The translations under genes were made by a program, and so were the position numbers. The notes beneath the pieces were generated by a model that worked only from the letters and a program-made list of their open reading frames with translations, was not told where the DNA came from and ran no database searches. A stretch of 22,528 bases of DNA from an uncultured Campylobacter sp. (GTDB taxonomy: Bacteria; Campylobacterota; Campylobacteria; Campylobacterales; Campylobacteraceae). Location: positions 1 to 22,528 of the forward strand of contig NZ_CALIJF010000079.1 in the NCBI RefSeq assembly GCF_938018035.1, read 5' to 3'. Below are positions 6,933 to 14,353 of the stretch, one piece after another (positions within the stretch are counted from its first letter, which is position 1; each line of letters begins with the position of its first letter).

Positions 6933-7784
6933 TTAGATAAGCTCTATCTTCCCGCCGAGATCACACACGCCCTGATTCCAAACCGCCGAGCTTACGAGCA
7001 CGTCCGCGCCGGTATCTGCAAACTCGGCGCAGTTATTTTTATTTATGCCGCCCGCAGCGCAAATTTTAATCTGCGGCGCCGTTTCATCTCGCTTCAAAAC
7101 GCAAGCTCTAAGCTCGCCAGGGCTCATCTTATCGCACATTATCGCATCCGGCGCATATTTTAAGAGCTCGCTAAATTCGAGCTCGCTCGCCACTTCGATC
7201 ATGATCTTTCGCTCGGGCGCGCGCTCTTTAAATTTAGCGATCTGTGCGCAAAACTCGCCAAAGCTCGCAAACGCGCGGATGTGGTTTGAAAAAAACAGGA
7301 CGCTGTCGTGCAGCCCCAGGCGGTGCATCGTTCCGCCGCCCGCGATCAGCGCATTTACGCAAAGCTCCTTCGCAAAAGGAAAGCTCTTGCGCGTCGCACC
7401 CAGCACGCAGCGCGGATTGGCCTCTCGCATCAGCGCAACCATCTCGTGCGCGTAGGTAGAAATTTTGCAGGAGTACTCAAACACGATCTGAACGATCTTC
7501 CAAGCTTTATGCAAGCTCTCAAAGCTCCCCCGCGCGCTAAAAATTTCATCCCCCGCGCAAAATGCGCTTCCCTCACGCGCTAGATGCTGCATCTCGCAAC
7601 CAACGCGCGCCGCTACTTCGCGCGCGATTCCTCCGCCGCTAAAGATCAGATCCTGCCTCGTTACGATCGAAAGCCGCGCGGGCGCGTTTAAATCCACGAA
7701 GTCTTGCAAAAGCTCGGTCGTAAGGTCCAAAAACGCGCCGTCGCTAGCGATAAGATCATCGATTTTACTCTGCGAAATAAACAT
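6933..7784 (-). CDS. modD: ModD, quinolinate phosphoribosyltransferase-like molybdenum locus protein
   Basis: Cytosolic protein of 283 residues, homologous to NadC but of the ModD branch found in molybdate transport loci. Its biochemical role is not settled. It opens with MFISQSKIDDLI and LDLTTELL like other ModD proteins. NadC-type phosphoribosyl-binding motifs follow: TRKSFPF at 131-137, GGGTMHRLGLHDSVLFFSNHI around 149-169, the acidic strand IMIEVAS, and the glycine loop AAGGIN near the C-terminus. It starts two bases after the nitroreductase stop, so both share one transcript. modA and modB follow after a 116-base gap. A true NadC is less likely, given the mod neighbours and the absence of nadA or nadB nearby. 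Confidence 0.87.
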   Translation of the reverse strand: MFISQSKIDDLIASDGAFLDLTTELLQDFVDLNAPARLSIVTRQDLIFSGGGIAREVAARVGCEMQHLAREGSAFCAGDEIFSARGSFESLHKAWKIVQIVFEYSCKISTYAHEMVALMREANPRCVLGATRKSFPFAKELCVNALIAGGGTMHRLGLHDSVLFFSNHIRAFASFGEFCAQIAKFKERAPERKIMIEVASELEFSELLKYAPDAIMCDKMSPGELRACVLKRDETAPQIKICAAGGINKNNCAEFADTGADVLVSSAVWNQGVCDLGGKIELI

Positions 7785-7786
7785 AT

Positions 7787-8284
7787 CTAGCCTACGAAGT
7801 GAATTTTAGCGGGCTCAAAGCGCGAATGCGCCTTTGTGACGCGAGACGGAAAGCCCAAAGGCATAATGCAAAACGCCTCCAAATGCCCAGGCAGATCCAA
7901 AATTTCTCTTACGCGCTCCATCGCGTAAATATCGGGCGCTACGCCCAGCCACGTGGTGCCAAGCCCCAAATGGTGCGCCGCCAGCCAGAGATTTTCTGCC
8001 GCACAAGCGCAGTCGTAGCGAGCGTAGGGCTGGAATTTTAAGCCGCTTTTGCGCGTGCAGACCACGATCGCAAGCGGCGCGTCTTTCGTGCAGCCGCCGT
8101 AGGTGCCGACGCTGCTAAGTAGCGTAAGCGTGGTGCGGTCGCGCACTACGTAAAACTCCCATGAGCGTTGGTTGCCTGCACTAGGGGCTTGCATCGCCGC
8201 TTTTAGCACGAGCTCGATCTGATCGTCGCTCGGCATTTTTTCGGTAAAATTCCGCACGCTCGTGCGTGTAAAAATTTCATTCAT
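7787..8284 (-). CDS. Nitroreductase-family FMN oxidoreductase
   Basis: Flavoprotein of 165 residues in the small nitroreductase class, expected to use FMN and NAD(P)H in the cytosol. Visible signatures are the N-terminal FTRTSVRNFTEK, with the Arg that contacts FMN phosphate, AAMQAPSAGNQRSWEF (about 29-44), the central DCACAAENLWLAAHHLGLGTTWLG, and a C-terminal IMPLGFPS. A strong ribosome site, AAAGGAG, lies five bases before the ATG. The substrate cannot be told from the sequence. Its stop codon is two bases from the modD start, and a link to cofactor or metal use in the mod operon is possible but unproven. Confidence 0.9.
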   Translation of the reverse strand: MNEIFTRTSVRNFTEKMPSDDQIELVLKAAMQAPSAGNQRSWEFYVVRDRTTLTLLSSVGTYGGCTKDAPLAIVVCTRKSGLKFQPYARYDCACAAENLWLAAHHLGLGTTWLGVAPDIYAMERVREILDLPGHLEAFCIMPLGFPSRVTKAHSRFEPAKIHFVG

Positions 8285-8959
8285 CGCTGCTCCTTTAAAT
8301 TAAATTTCTAAATTCCGCTTTTTGCGAGCGGTAAAAAATGGAATTTAGAAGTAAGCTCGCCGCTGCGTTTGCTTGAGCCTTGCTTACACGTTGCGCTATT
8401 TAGGCGCTACGCGGCGGCTGATGCGCGCTAATTTGGTTTTGCTTGCCTGAGCGCGCCTCTTTTTGCATCAAAAAGCGCTCAAAACTGCGATAAAATTTCA
8501 AATCGCGCTGCTGCGAAAATCCGCCGCAAAGAACATCCGCTCAAACTCAGCTTGCTTAAATTTCGCTCACGAGCAAGCTTGCGATCCGCGTATTTAAATT
8601 TTAATCCTAGGCCGCTATCTGGCTTGTTAAAACTGCGCGCCGTATACATCGGCATGCGCGTGTAGCTCGCGTGGTCCTTAAATTTCATCTCGCGCCGAGT
8701 CTGCGTCGATCTTTGCGGATAAAATTTTATCCTTCGCAGCAATGAAATTTCACCTTCGCGCCGAACAAATTTTATCTTCGTCATCCGGTAAAATTCCGCT
8801 TTCGCCGCTTTTGAATTTTAACCGCGCGCGTCCGCAAAGCACTTGCCGCGCCGTACCGCATGCAAAGCGCACTCGGATCGTAAGCTCAAAATATCTAAAA
8901 TTTAACCGCCAAACACGACTAAGCGGAGCCGCACGCCGAAACGCTATGAAATTTAAGCG
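8285..8959. other. Gene-free stretch with inverted repeats
   Basis: About 675 bases without a believable gene; the open frames are Arg/Ser/Lys-rich shadows. RAATTY words are frequent. Two inverted repeats stand out. One is TGAGCGC/GCGCTCA (8448-8454 and 8475-8481), enclosing TTTTT/AAAAA arms and an unpaired GCCTC. The other is AGCTTGC/GCAAGCT (8549-8555 and 8573-8579). Neither has a clear terminator T-run. The promoter of the nitroreductase gene should lie near 8290-8350. Confidence 0.45.
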
Positions 8960-9628
8960 TCAAGCCTGCTCGCCTATCAGCCTGCGCACGACGTAGCTTG
9001 CGATGAAAAGCCCGAAGCTCGCGGTCACGCCCATGAAGCTGCCCATCGATTTGACGCGCGGCGGCTCGCTTGAGCAAACGACGTCAAAATCGCCCGCAAA
9101 GCCGCGCTTTCGCAGCTCATATCTGATCTTGCGCGCGAGTGGATCGCCCTGCGTCTGCCAGATTGAGCGGATTTCGATTTTAGCGGGATCAAGCCTCTTT
9201 GCGCCGCCCATCGAGCTTACAAATCCTACGCCCGCCTCGCTGCAGCGCAGCGCAAGCGCGATCTTAGCGCCCACGTCGTCGATCGCGTCGATTACGAAAT
9301 CAAATTGTGCTAGATTAAATTTAGATAAAAATTCCTGATCGATCTTAGCGACGATCGGCGTTACGCCTTTAAATTTGCGCGCGAAAACCTCGCATTTTAG
9401 CTCGCCTACGTGCTCGCTTCCAAGCTGGCGGTTTTGATTGGTGATCTCGAAGCGATCGCAATCGATCACGCTTAGATTTACCGCGCCGCTGCGGTATAGC
9501 GCCTCTATCGCCGCTCCGCCCACGCCACCGCAGCCGCAGATTAAAATTTTAGCGCTTTTAAGCCTTGCAAAATCCTCGCCGAAAAGTAGGCGCGAGCGCG
9601 AAAAGCGGTCTACTACGACCTCACTCAT
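8960..9628 (-). CDS. tcdA: TcdA-like tRNA threonylcarbamoyladenosine dehydratase (ThiF/MoeB family)
   Basis: Probable ATP-dependent enzyme that cyclises t6A to ct6A at position 37 of ANN-decoding tRNAs. The protein has 222 residues. It has the Rossmann loop GCGGVG (32-37), D56 closing the second strand, the adenylation motif NQNRQ (64-68), DAIDDVGAK (114-122), and the C-terminal SSEPPRV followed by GSFMGVTASFGLFIASYVV, which is the TcdA rather than the ThiF/MoeB pattern. The CxxC zinc pairs of MoeB and ThiF are absent, which also favours TcdA. The start overlaps the end of surE by eight bases, so they are coupled. A surE neighbour of ThiF family is also known in C. jejuni. Confidence 0.85.
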   Translation of the reverse strand: MSEVVVDRFSRSRLLFGEDFARLKSAKILICGCGGVGGAAIEALYRSGAVNLSVIDCDRFEITNQNRQLGSEHVGELKCEVFARKFKGVTPIVAKIDQEFLSKFNLAQFDFVIDAIDDVGAKIALALRCSEAGVGFVSSMGGAKRLDPAKIEIRSIWQTQGDPLARKIRYELRKRGFAGDFDVVCSSEPPRVKSMGSFMGVTASFGLFIASYVVRRLIGEQA

Positions 9629-10400
9629 CGTTTTTCATCCACCTTTCTAGCGCGCTCATCTGCTCGTGCGCGGTTAAATTTAACTTAATCGGACTTAACG
9701 TCGCCCGCCCCTCAAAAAGCACCGAAATGTCGCTATTTTCGTTTTTGCTTGCATCAAAACTGAGCGTAGATTTGCCTAGCCAATAATACTCCATCCCGCG
9801 CGGATTGCGGTTTAGCTGCGCGTCGGTGTCGTAGAGCTTCTCGCCGCATGGCGCAACCGTTAGCCCCTTAAAATCTTGCTTTGAGACGGCAGGAACATTT
9901 AAATTTAAAAACTGCTTCGGCGGCAGCGGAAAGCCGTTTTTGAAAATTTTCCCCACCAAATCCACCGTGAGCTCGCATGCGAGGTCAAACCCGTATCGCT
10001 GCAGCGAGTCCGCGACGTAAAACTGGCTCACCGCAAGCGCGGGAATACCTTGCAAAACCCCCTCCATCGCGCCTCCGCACGTACCCGAATAGGTCACGTC
10101 CTCCGCGACGTTGGCGCCGTGATTTATGCCGCTTATCACAAGATCGGGCTTGCGGTTATACAGCGCGCGGAGCGCCAAATACACACAGTCTGCGGGCGTA
10201 GCATCGTCGAGTTTGAAAAATCCGTCGTCGAGCTTGATAAATCTAAGCGGACGGGTAAGAGTAAGCGAGTGCGAGCATGCCGATTTCTCCGAGCTCGGCG
10301 CTACGATAGTGACGTTTGCGATCCCTCTTAGCGCGCTTGCGAGCTCCAAAAGTCCGCGCGCTTCGAATCCGTCGTCGTTAGTGATTAAAATTTCTTTCAT
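9621..10400 (-). CDS. surE: 5'/3'-nucleotidase SurE
   Basis: Divalent-metal-dependent phosphatase acting on nucleoside monophosphates, cytosolic, 259 residues (the usual length). The metal and catalytic site is complete: N8, D9 and D10 in ITNDDGFEARG, S40 in SEKSACSHS, and N93 and N97 in SGINHGANVAEDVTYSGTCGGAMEG. VAPSSEKS and LNLNVP are further family marks. AAAGAGAG just upstream supports the ATG. It is the first gene of a two-gene unit with tcdA and is preceded by a long gene-free spacer. Confidence 0.96.
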   Translation of the reverse strand: MKEILITNDDGFEARGLLELASALRGIANVTIVAPSSEKSACSHSLTLTRPLRFIKLDDGFFKLDDATPADCVYLALRALYNRKPDLVISGINHGANVAEDVTYSGTCGGAMEGVLQGIPALAVSQFYVADSLQRYGFDLACELTVDLVGKIFKNGFPLPPKQFLNLNVPAVSKQDFKGLTVAPCGEKLYDTDAQLNRNPRGMEYYWLGKSTLSFDASKNENSDISVLFEGRATLSPIKLNLTAHEQMSALERWMKNDE

Positions 10401-10803
10401 ATTCTCTCTTTAACTAAAATTTCGCGACAGACCTATCGGGGCGGAATTCTATCTGCAAAATTCTAGCGCTCAATTCTTTACTATGCAAAAATTGCTATTT
10501 AGCTTGCGTGGCATAAAATTCCGTCGCGCCAAATTTTTCAATAAAATTCCATGCGAACTTAAATCGCAAAATTCATAGAAAAATTCCGTCTTTTTACTAC
10601 GAAATTTTATTTTTTGCTACAAATTTTATAGCCTGCCACGTAATTTCATCGCCTAAATTTCGCTTTCGAAATTCCTTAAATTTGGTGGTCGTGCTCCGCA
10701 ACTCGCCGCAAAATTTGTCTTTTAAATTATCGTAAAATTTTACACCACGAAATTTTGCTTTCGCGCCGATGCAAATCCGCGGCATAAAATTACACAAGAC
10801 TAT
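10401..10803. other. Gene-free RAATTY array
   Basis: This 403-base spacer has no convincing gene. I count by eye 16 RAATTY hexamers (AAATTT, AAATTC, GAATTC), about one per 25 bases, and only five AATT cores with other flanks. The hexamers are separated by short unrelated GC-rich pieces, so this is not a tandem repeat. Its left end must hold the surE promoter, which I cannot place with confidence. Confidence 0.6.
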
Positions 10804-11304
10804 CTATAACCCTGCTTTGCGGCATATCTCCTCGCTTACCTGCGAATCAAGTAGGTGCGAGCTTGGATAATCGTAGAAAAATCGGTGCACTTCACGCACT
10901 CCGCTTCGCAATAAAGCTCGCGTACTAGGTGCGTTGCAGTCATTTTCGGTAATATCCTTGGTTAGCAATTTGAGATATTTTTGCCGATCGGAGCTTTTGA
11001 GGCTCGCCCAGCCAGGGCTTAGCGAGTAGGCATAGATCAGATCGCCTCCTTGTGCGCTAATTTCTTCTAGGATCGCAAACTGCGCGACCTTAACGTGGGG
11101 CTTGGTGCCGCCTACGTCTGCTGCGATCTCGCTAGCTGCGGCTTTAGCGACAAGTGCGGGCGAGCCTAGCTTACTAAGCGCCTCAAAACGCGCCGTTACT
11201 GCGGGATCCTCGGTGACTTGACGCTTTTGGTATTTAGCTGCGCCGCAACCGCCTAGAAACATCACGAACGCGCCACATAGCGCTAAAATTTTAAAATTTT
11301 TCAT
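10804..11304 (-). CDS. Small predicted lipoprotein of unknown function
   Basis: Protein of 166 residues with a clear lipoprotein signal: positive start MKNFK, hydrophobic core, and lipobox LGGC with the lipidated C20. The mature part (about 21-166) has no motif I recognise. It looks helical and globular, with a Cys at 123 in ENDCN and another near the end in EEICRKAGL that could form a disulphide in the periplasm. AAAGGA lies seven bases before the ATG. It is divergent from lpxB, with only 68 bases between the two starts, and stands alone. Placement next to a lipid A gene suggests the outer membrane or periplasm but gives no function. Confidence 0.85.
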   Translation of the reverse strand: MKNFKILALCGAFVMFLGGCGAAKYQKRQVTEDPAVTARFEALSKLGSPALVAKAAASEIAADVGGTKPHVKVAQFAILEEISAQGGDLIYAYSLSPGWASLKSSDRQKYLKLLTKDITENDCNAPSTRALLRSGVREVHRFFYDYPSSHLLDSQVSEEICRKAGL

Positions 11305-11325
11305 CTTAAATCCTTTGTCGGCTTA

Positions 11326-11334
11326 ATTTTAGCA
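11326..11334 (-). promoter_or_regulatory. Extended -10 promoter of the lipoprotein gene
   Basis: On the minus strand TGCTAAAAT (TG, one base, then TAAAAT), about 22 bases before the ATG. It lies back to back with the lpxB promoter. Confidence 0.5.
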
Positions 11335-11339
11335 CATTT

Positions 11340-11348
11340 TGCTATAAT
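11340..11348 (+). promoter_or_regulatory. Extended -10 promoter of lpxB
   Basis: TGCTATAAT, a full extended -10 with consensus TATAAT, 24 bases before the TTG start of lpxB. Confidence 0.65.
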
Positions 11349-11372
11349 TAACAAAAATTCAAAAGGCTAAAT

Positions 11373-12761
11373 TTGAAATATTTAATCTCTTGCCTAGAGC
11401 CCTCTGCGAACCTGCATTTCAAAGAGGTTCTTGAGCGTCTTAAAAAGCTCGATCCCGCTTGCGAGATTTGCGGAATTTACGATGAAAAGCTTGGCTCGCC
11501 GCTATATAAAAGCAGCGAATTTTCGGCGATGGGCTTTATAGAAATTTTGCCGCTGATTTTAAAAGCCAAGCGCGCGATAACGCAGATGACGCGGCTTGCG
11601 GCGGAGTGCGATCGCGTGCTTTTAATCGACTCGCCCGCGTTTAATCTGCCGCTAGCTCGCGCGATCAAAGAAAGCGGCGCGCTCGCGGAAATTTCATATT
11701 ATATCCTGCCGCAGGTTTGGGCGTGGAAGCCGCACAGAGCGGAGAAGCTGAAGGCGTTTTGCGACAATCTGCTCTCCATTTGGCCTTTTGAGGCGAAATT
11801 TTTCGGCGCAGATTGCGAGGAGGATAAAGGAGCTGTGCCGCAAGAAGCAAATGGCAAAGACGCTGCGCCGAAAGAGCATGCCGCACGAAGCGAGCAAAAT
11901 TTCACCTCGCCAAATTCTACGCCTGATTTCGCGGATCAAAATTCTAAGGCGCGAAATTCTACGCAGCAAAGCTCCGCGACGCAGAATTCCGGTAATTTTT
12001 GCGAGCGAAATTCCGAGACCGAGAATTCTAATGAGCCAAACTTAACCAGACAAGGCTTCTCGCAGAATTTCGCATCGCAAAGCTCCGACGAGCCGTGCTC
12101 CGCGCAGAATTCTGCGGCTTTAAAATTAGCGGCTCAGAGCCGTGCTCGCTATTTTTTCGTGGGGCATCCGCTGCTTGATGAGATAAAATTCCAAAAATCA
12201 AGCTACGAAAAACAGGGCAAGATCGCCTTTATGCCGGGCTCGCGTAGGGCTGAAATTTCAAGGCTGATGCCGATTTTTAGAGCCCTTGCGCCTAAATTTG
12301 AAAATAGCGAGCGAGTCTTAGTAATCCCGCCGCATATGATGGATCAAAGAGATGAAATTTACGGGCCTCTGGACGGCTTTAGCATCGCAAACGATACTCC
12401 CGCCACGCTTAAGGATTGCGATTTTGCTTTCATCTGCTCGGGTACGGCGACGCTTGAGGCGGCGCTCATCGGCACTCCGTTCGTGCTGTGCTACAAGGCT
12501 CGCGCGTTTGACGTTTGGCTCGCGCGAAAGCTCGTAAAGCTAAAGCACGTGGGGCTTGCGAATATTATTTTTGATTTTTTGGGCGAGGAGCCTCTGCACG
12601 AGGAGCTTTTGCAATCCGAGGTAAGCGCGCAAAACCTACTCGCCGCATACGAGCGCTGCGACGCCGCTAAATTTAAACTTGCGAGCGAAAAGCTGCGAGA
12701 TTATCTGAAATTCGGCTCCAGCGAAAACGTGGCAAAAATTTTAACGCAGCCTGCGAGCTAA
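11373..12761 (+). CDS. lpxB: Lipid-A-disaccharide synthase with a large low-complexity insert
   Basis: Glycosyltransferase that joins UDP-diacylglucosamine and lipid X into the lipid A disaccharide at the inner membrane. The start is TTG at 11373, with AAAAGG upstream and the Campylobacter-like opening MKYLISCLEPSANLHFKEVL. The N-terminal domain shows MGFIEILP, LLIDSPAFNLPLA and YYILPQVWAWKPHRAEK. The C-terminal domain shows FVGHPLLDEI, FMPGSRRAEI, CSGTATLEAAL and GTPFVLCYKA. At 462 residues it is about 100 longer than family members, which run near 360-390. The excess is residues about 148-257, rich in Asn, Ser, Gln and Ala, sitting between WPFEAKFFGAD and YFFVGHP, where relatives have only a few residues. 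The frame stays open and both domains look intact, so the enzyme is probably functional with a surface loop. Confidence 0.93.
   Translation: MKYLISCLEPSANLHFKEVLERLKKLDPACEICGIYDEKLGSPLYKSSEFSAMGFIEILPLILKAKRAITQMTRLAAECDRVLLIDSPAFNLPLARAIKESGALAEISYYILPQVWAWKPHRAEKLKAFCDNLLSIWPFEAKFFGADCEEDKGAVPQEANGKDAAPKEHAARSEQNFTSPNSTPDFADQNSKARNSTQQSSATQNSGNFCERNSETENSNEPNLTRQGFSQNFASQSSDEPCSAQNSAALKLAAQSRARYFFVGHPLLDEIKFQKSSYEKQGKIAFMPGSRRAEISRLMPIFRALAPKFENSERVLVIPPHMMDQRDEIYGPLDGFSIANDTPATLKDCDFAFICSGTATLEAALIGTPFVLCYKARAFDVWLARKLVKLKHVGLANIIFDFLGEEPLHEELLQSEVSAQNLLAAYERCDAAKFKLASEKLRDYLKFGSSENVAKILTQPAS
11814..12143 (+). repeat. In-frame low-complexity insert in lpxB with nine phased RAATTY hexamers
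   Basis: About 330 bases encode a disordered-looking segment. RAATTY hexamers start at 11897, 11912, 11939, 11954, 11984, 12008, 12023, 12065 and 12107. Every spacing (15, 27, 15, 30, 24, 15, 42, 42) is a multiple of three, so each hexamer is read as X-Asn-Ser or X-Asn-Phe with X = Gln, Arg, Glu or Pro. Some flanking words also recur (GCAAAGCTCCG at two places, CGCAGAATT at two places), hinting at growth by local duplication or by gene conversion. The density equals that of the gene-free spacer at 10401-10803. Confidence 0.75.
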
Positions 12762-12781
12762 AATTTTAAGGCTAAAGCTTA

Positions 12782-12787
12782 TATAAT
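12782..12787 (+). promoter_or_regulatory. Probable -10 box of greA
   Basis: TATAAT 22 bases before the greA ATG, in the short gap after lpxB. It would let greA be transcribed separately from lpxB. Confidence 0.5.
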
Positions 12788-12809
12788 TTGATAAAAAGAA
12801 AGGAAGATT

Positions 12810-13301
12810 ATGACGACAGAACCAATGACGCTTTACGGATATGAAAAGATCACCTCCGAGCTCAAAGAGCTTCAGAGCGTGAAGCTGCCTCACATCGTGC
12901 AGCAGATCGACATCGCGCGCGGACACGGCGATCTGAAAGAAAACGCCGAGTACCACGCAGCGCGCGAAGAGCAGGCGTTTCTACTCTCGCGCATCGCCGA
13001 GCTTAGCGATATCATTTCTCGTTCAAAGATCATCGATCCCTCGACATACGAGCACGATCGCGTAAAATTCGGCTCCACCGTTACCTTTATGGACGTGGAG
13101 ACCGAGCGAGAGGAGGTTTACACGATCGTAGGGCTTAGCGAGGCGGACATCTCGCGCAAACTTATCAATATAAACACGCCGCTTGCGCGCCAGCTTTTAG
13201 GCAAAGCCGAGGGCGATGAGGTGGTGCTTCAGCTACCATCAGGCACGCGCGACGTGGAAATTTTAAGCGTCGAATACAAGCCGATAAAATTTGAGAATTA
13301 G
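12810..13301 (+). CDS. greA: Transcription elongation factor GreA
   Basis: Binds the secondary channel of RNA polymerase and stimulates cleavage of backtracked RNA. At 163 residues it has the normal length. The N-terminal coiled coil carries the tip signature GDLKENAEYHAAREEQ with acidic residues D41 and E44 that hold the catalytic magnesium. The C-terminal FKBP-like domain (about 85-160) ends in GTRDVEILSVEY. AAAGGAAG precedes the ATG. Its last codons run close to the argC start. lpxB next to greA is also the order I recall for C. jejuni. Confidence 0.97.
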   Translation: MTTEPMTLYGYEKITSELKELQSVKLPHIVQQIDIARGHGDLKENAEYHAAREEQAFLLSRIAELSDIISRSKIIDPSTYEHDRVKFGSTVTFMDVETEREEVYTIVGLSEADISRKLININTPLARQLLGKAEGDEVVLQLPSGTRDVEILSVEYKPIKFEN

Positions 13302-13302
13302 C

Positions 13303-14310
13303 GTGAAAAAAGTAGGCATCATCGGCGTTAGCGGTTATACGGGGCTTGAGCTGATTAAGGCTCTATTTTCCCACCCGGGCTTTGAAATTTCGTATTTGGG
13401 CGCTTCAGCGCAGGGCGAGATAAGCGAAATTTTCCCGCAGCTGCGCGGCGTGTTTGAGATGCGCATAGAAGCCGCGGATGCTCGAGTCGCGGCGCAAAGA
13501 TGCGATCTTATTTTCTTGGCGTTGCCGCATGGAAAAGCGATGGAATTTGCCCGCGAAATTTTAAAATTTAAAAGCGTCAAGGTAGTCGATCTATCCGCCG
13601 ATTACCGCCTAAGCCGCGAGCTTTACGAGAAAAATTACACCGCTCATTTAGATCCTCGTAATTTAGCCCACGCCGTTTACGGACTGCCCGAGCTAAATCG
13701 CGAAAAGATCCGCGCTGCGCGCCTTACGGCAAATCCGGGCTGCTATCCCACCTGCTCTATTTTGGCGCTCGCGCCGTTCGTGCGGCTACTAGATCCGGAT
13801 ACCGGCGTATTTATCGACGCAAAAAGCGGAGTAAGCGGCGCAGGCAAGGCCCTTAAAGCAAGTAGCCATTTCGTAAGCGTGAACGAAAACGCGGGCGCCT
13901 ACTCGCCGATCTCGCATCGCCACGCAGACGAGATCAAAGAGCAGCTGCAAATTTTAAAAGGCGGTGCGTTTAGCACGCTTTTCGTGCCGAATTTGCTGCC
14001 GATTACGCGCGGAATGCTAGTTAGCGCGTTTGGCGTGCTACAAAAGAGCGTGGATGCAGAGGCAGTGCTGCGGGAATTTTACGCGAACGAGCCTTTCGTG
14101 CGCGTCCGAAGCGAGCCCGTGAGTATAAAAAACGTCGCAGGGACTCACTTTTGCGATATTTTTGTAAAAACTGCCGGCGATAAAATTTGGATCAACTCGG
14201 CGATCGATAATCTTTTGCGCGGAGCATCGTCGCAGGCGGTCGCAAACGCAAATTTAATGTGCGGCTTCGCCGAGGCTACGGCGCTGCCGCGTATCGCACA
14301 CGGAATTTAA
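13303..14310 (+). CDS. argC: N-acetyl-gamma-glutamyl-phosphate reductase
   Basis: NADPH-dependent third step of arginine synthesis, cytosolic. I take the GTG at 13303 as start (335 residues), which gives MKKVGIIGVSGYTGLEL as in the family. A TTG at 13291 in the same frame would overlap greA by 11 bases and add four residues. The nucleotide loop is GVSGYTG, and the catalytic Cys is in ANPGCYPTCS (C147 counted from GTG). The catalytic His lies in SHRHADEIKEQL (H207), and DLSADYRL is a further mark. No other arg gene is in the window, so argC is scattered away from its pathway. The ribosome site is weak, so translation may be coupled to greA. Confidence 0.95.
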   Translation: MKKVGIIGVSGYTGLELIKALFSHPGFEISYLGASAQGEISEIFPQLRGVFEMRIEAADARVAAQRCDLIFLALPHGKAMEFAREILKFKSVKVVDLSADYRLSRELYEKNYTAHLDPRNLAHAVYGLPELNREKIRAARLTANPGCYPTCSILALAPFVRLLDPDTGVFIDAKSGVSGAGKALKASSHFVSVNENAGAYSPISHRHADEIKEQLQILKGGAFSTLFVPNLLPITRGMLVSAFGVLQKSVDAEAVLREFYANEPFVRVRSEPVSIKNVAGTHFCDIFVKTAGDKIWINSAIDNLLRGASSQAVANANLMCGFAEATALPRIAHGI

Positions 14311-14353
14311 GCGATGAACTTTTTTGCAAAAGCCGTCACGCGCGGGAGCCTAG

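Noticed and set aside
8448..8481. TGAGCGC...GCGCTCA hairpin in the 8285-8959 spacer as a terminator
   Set aside because: It is far from any gene end, has an internal unpaired bulge, and is not followed by a T-run on either strand.
10597..10797. 66-codon minus-strand open frame in the 10401-10803 spacer
   Set aside because: It is made mostly of translated RAATTY words (Lys-Phe, Asn-Phe, Ile), with no ribosome site or domain.
12782..14310. lpxB-greA-argC as one strict operon
   Set aside because: A consensus TATAAT before greA makes at least one internal promoter likely, so a single transcript is not assumed.
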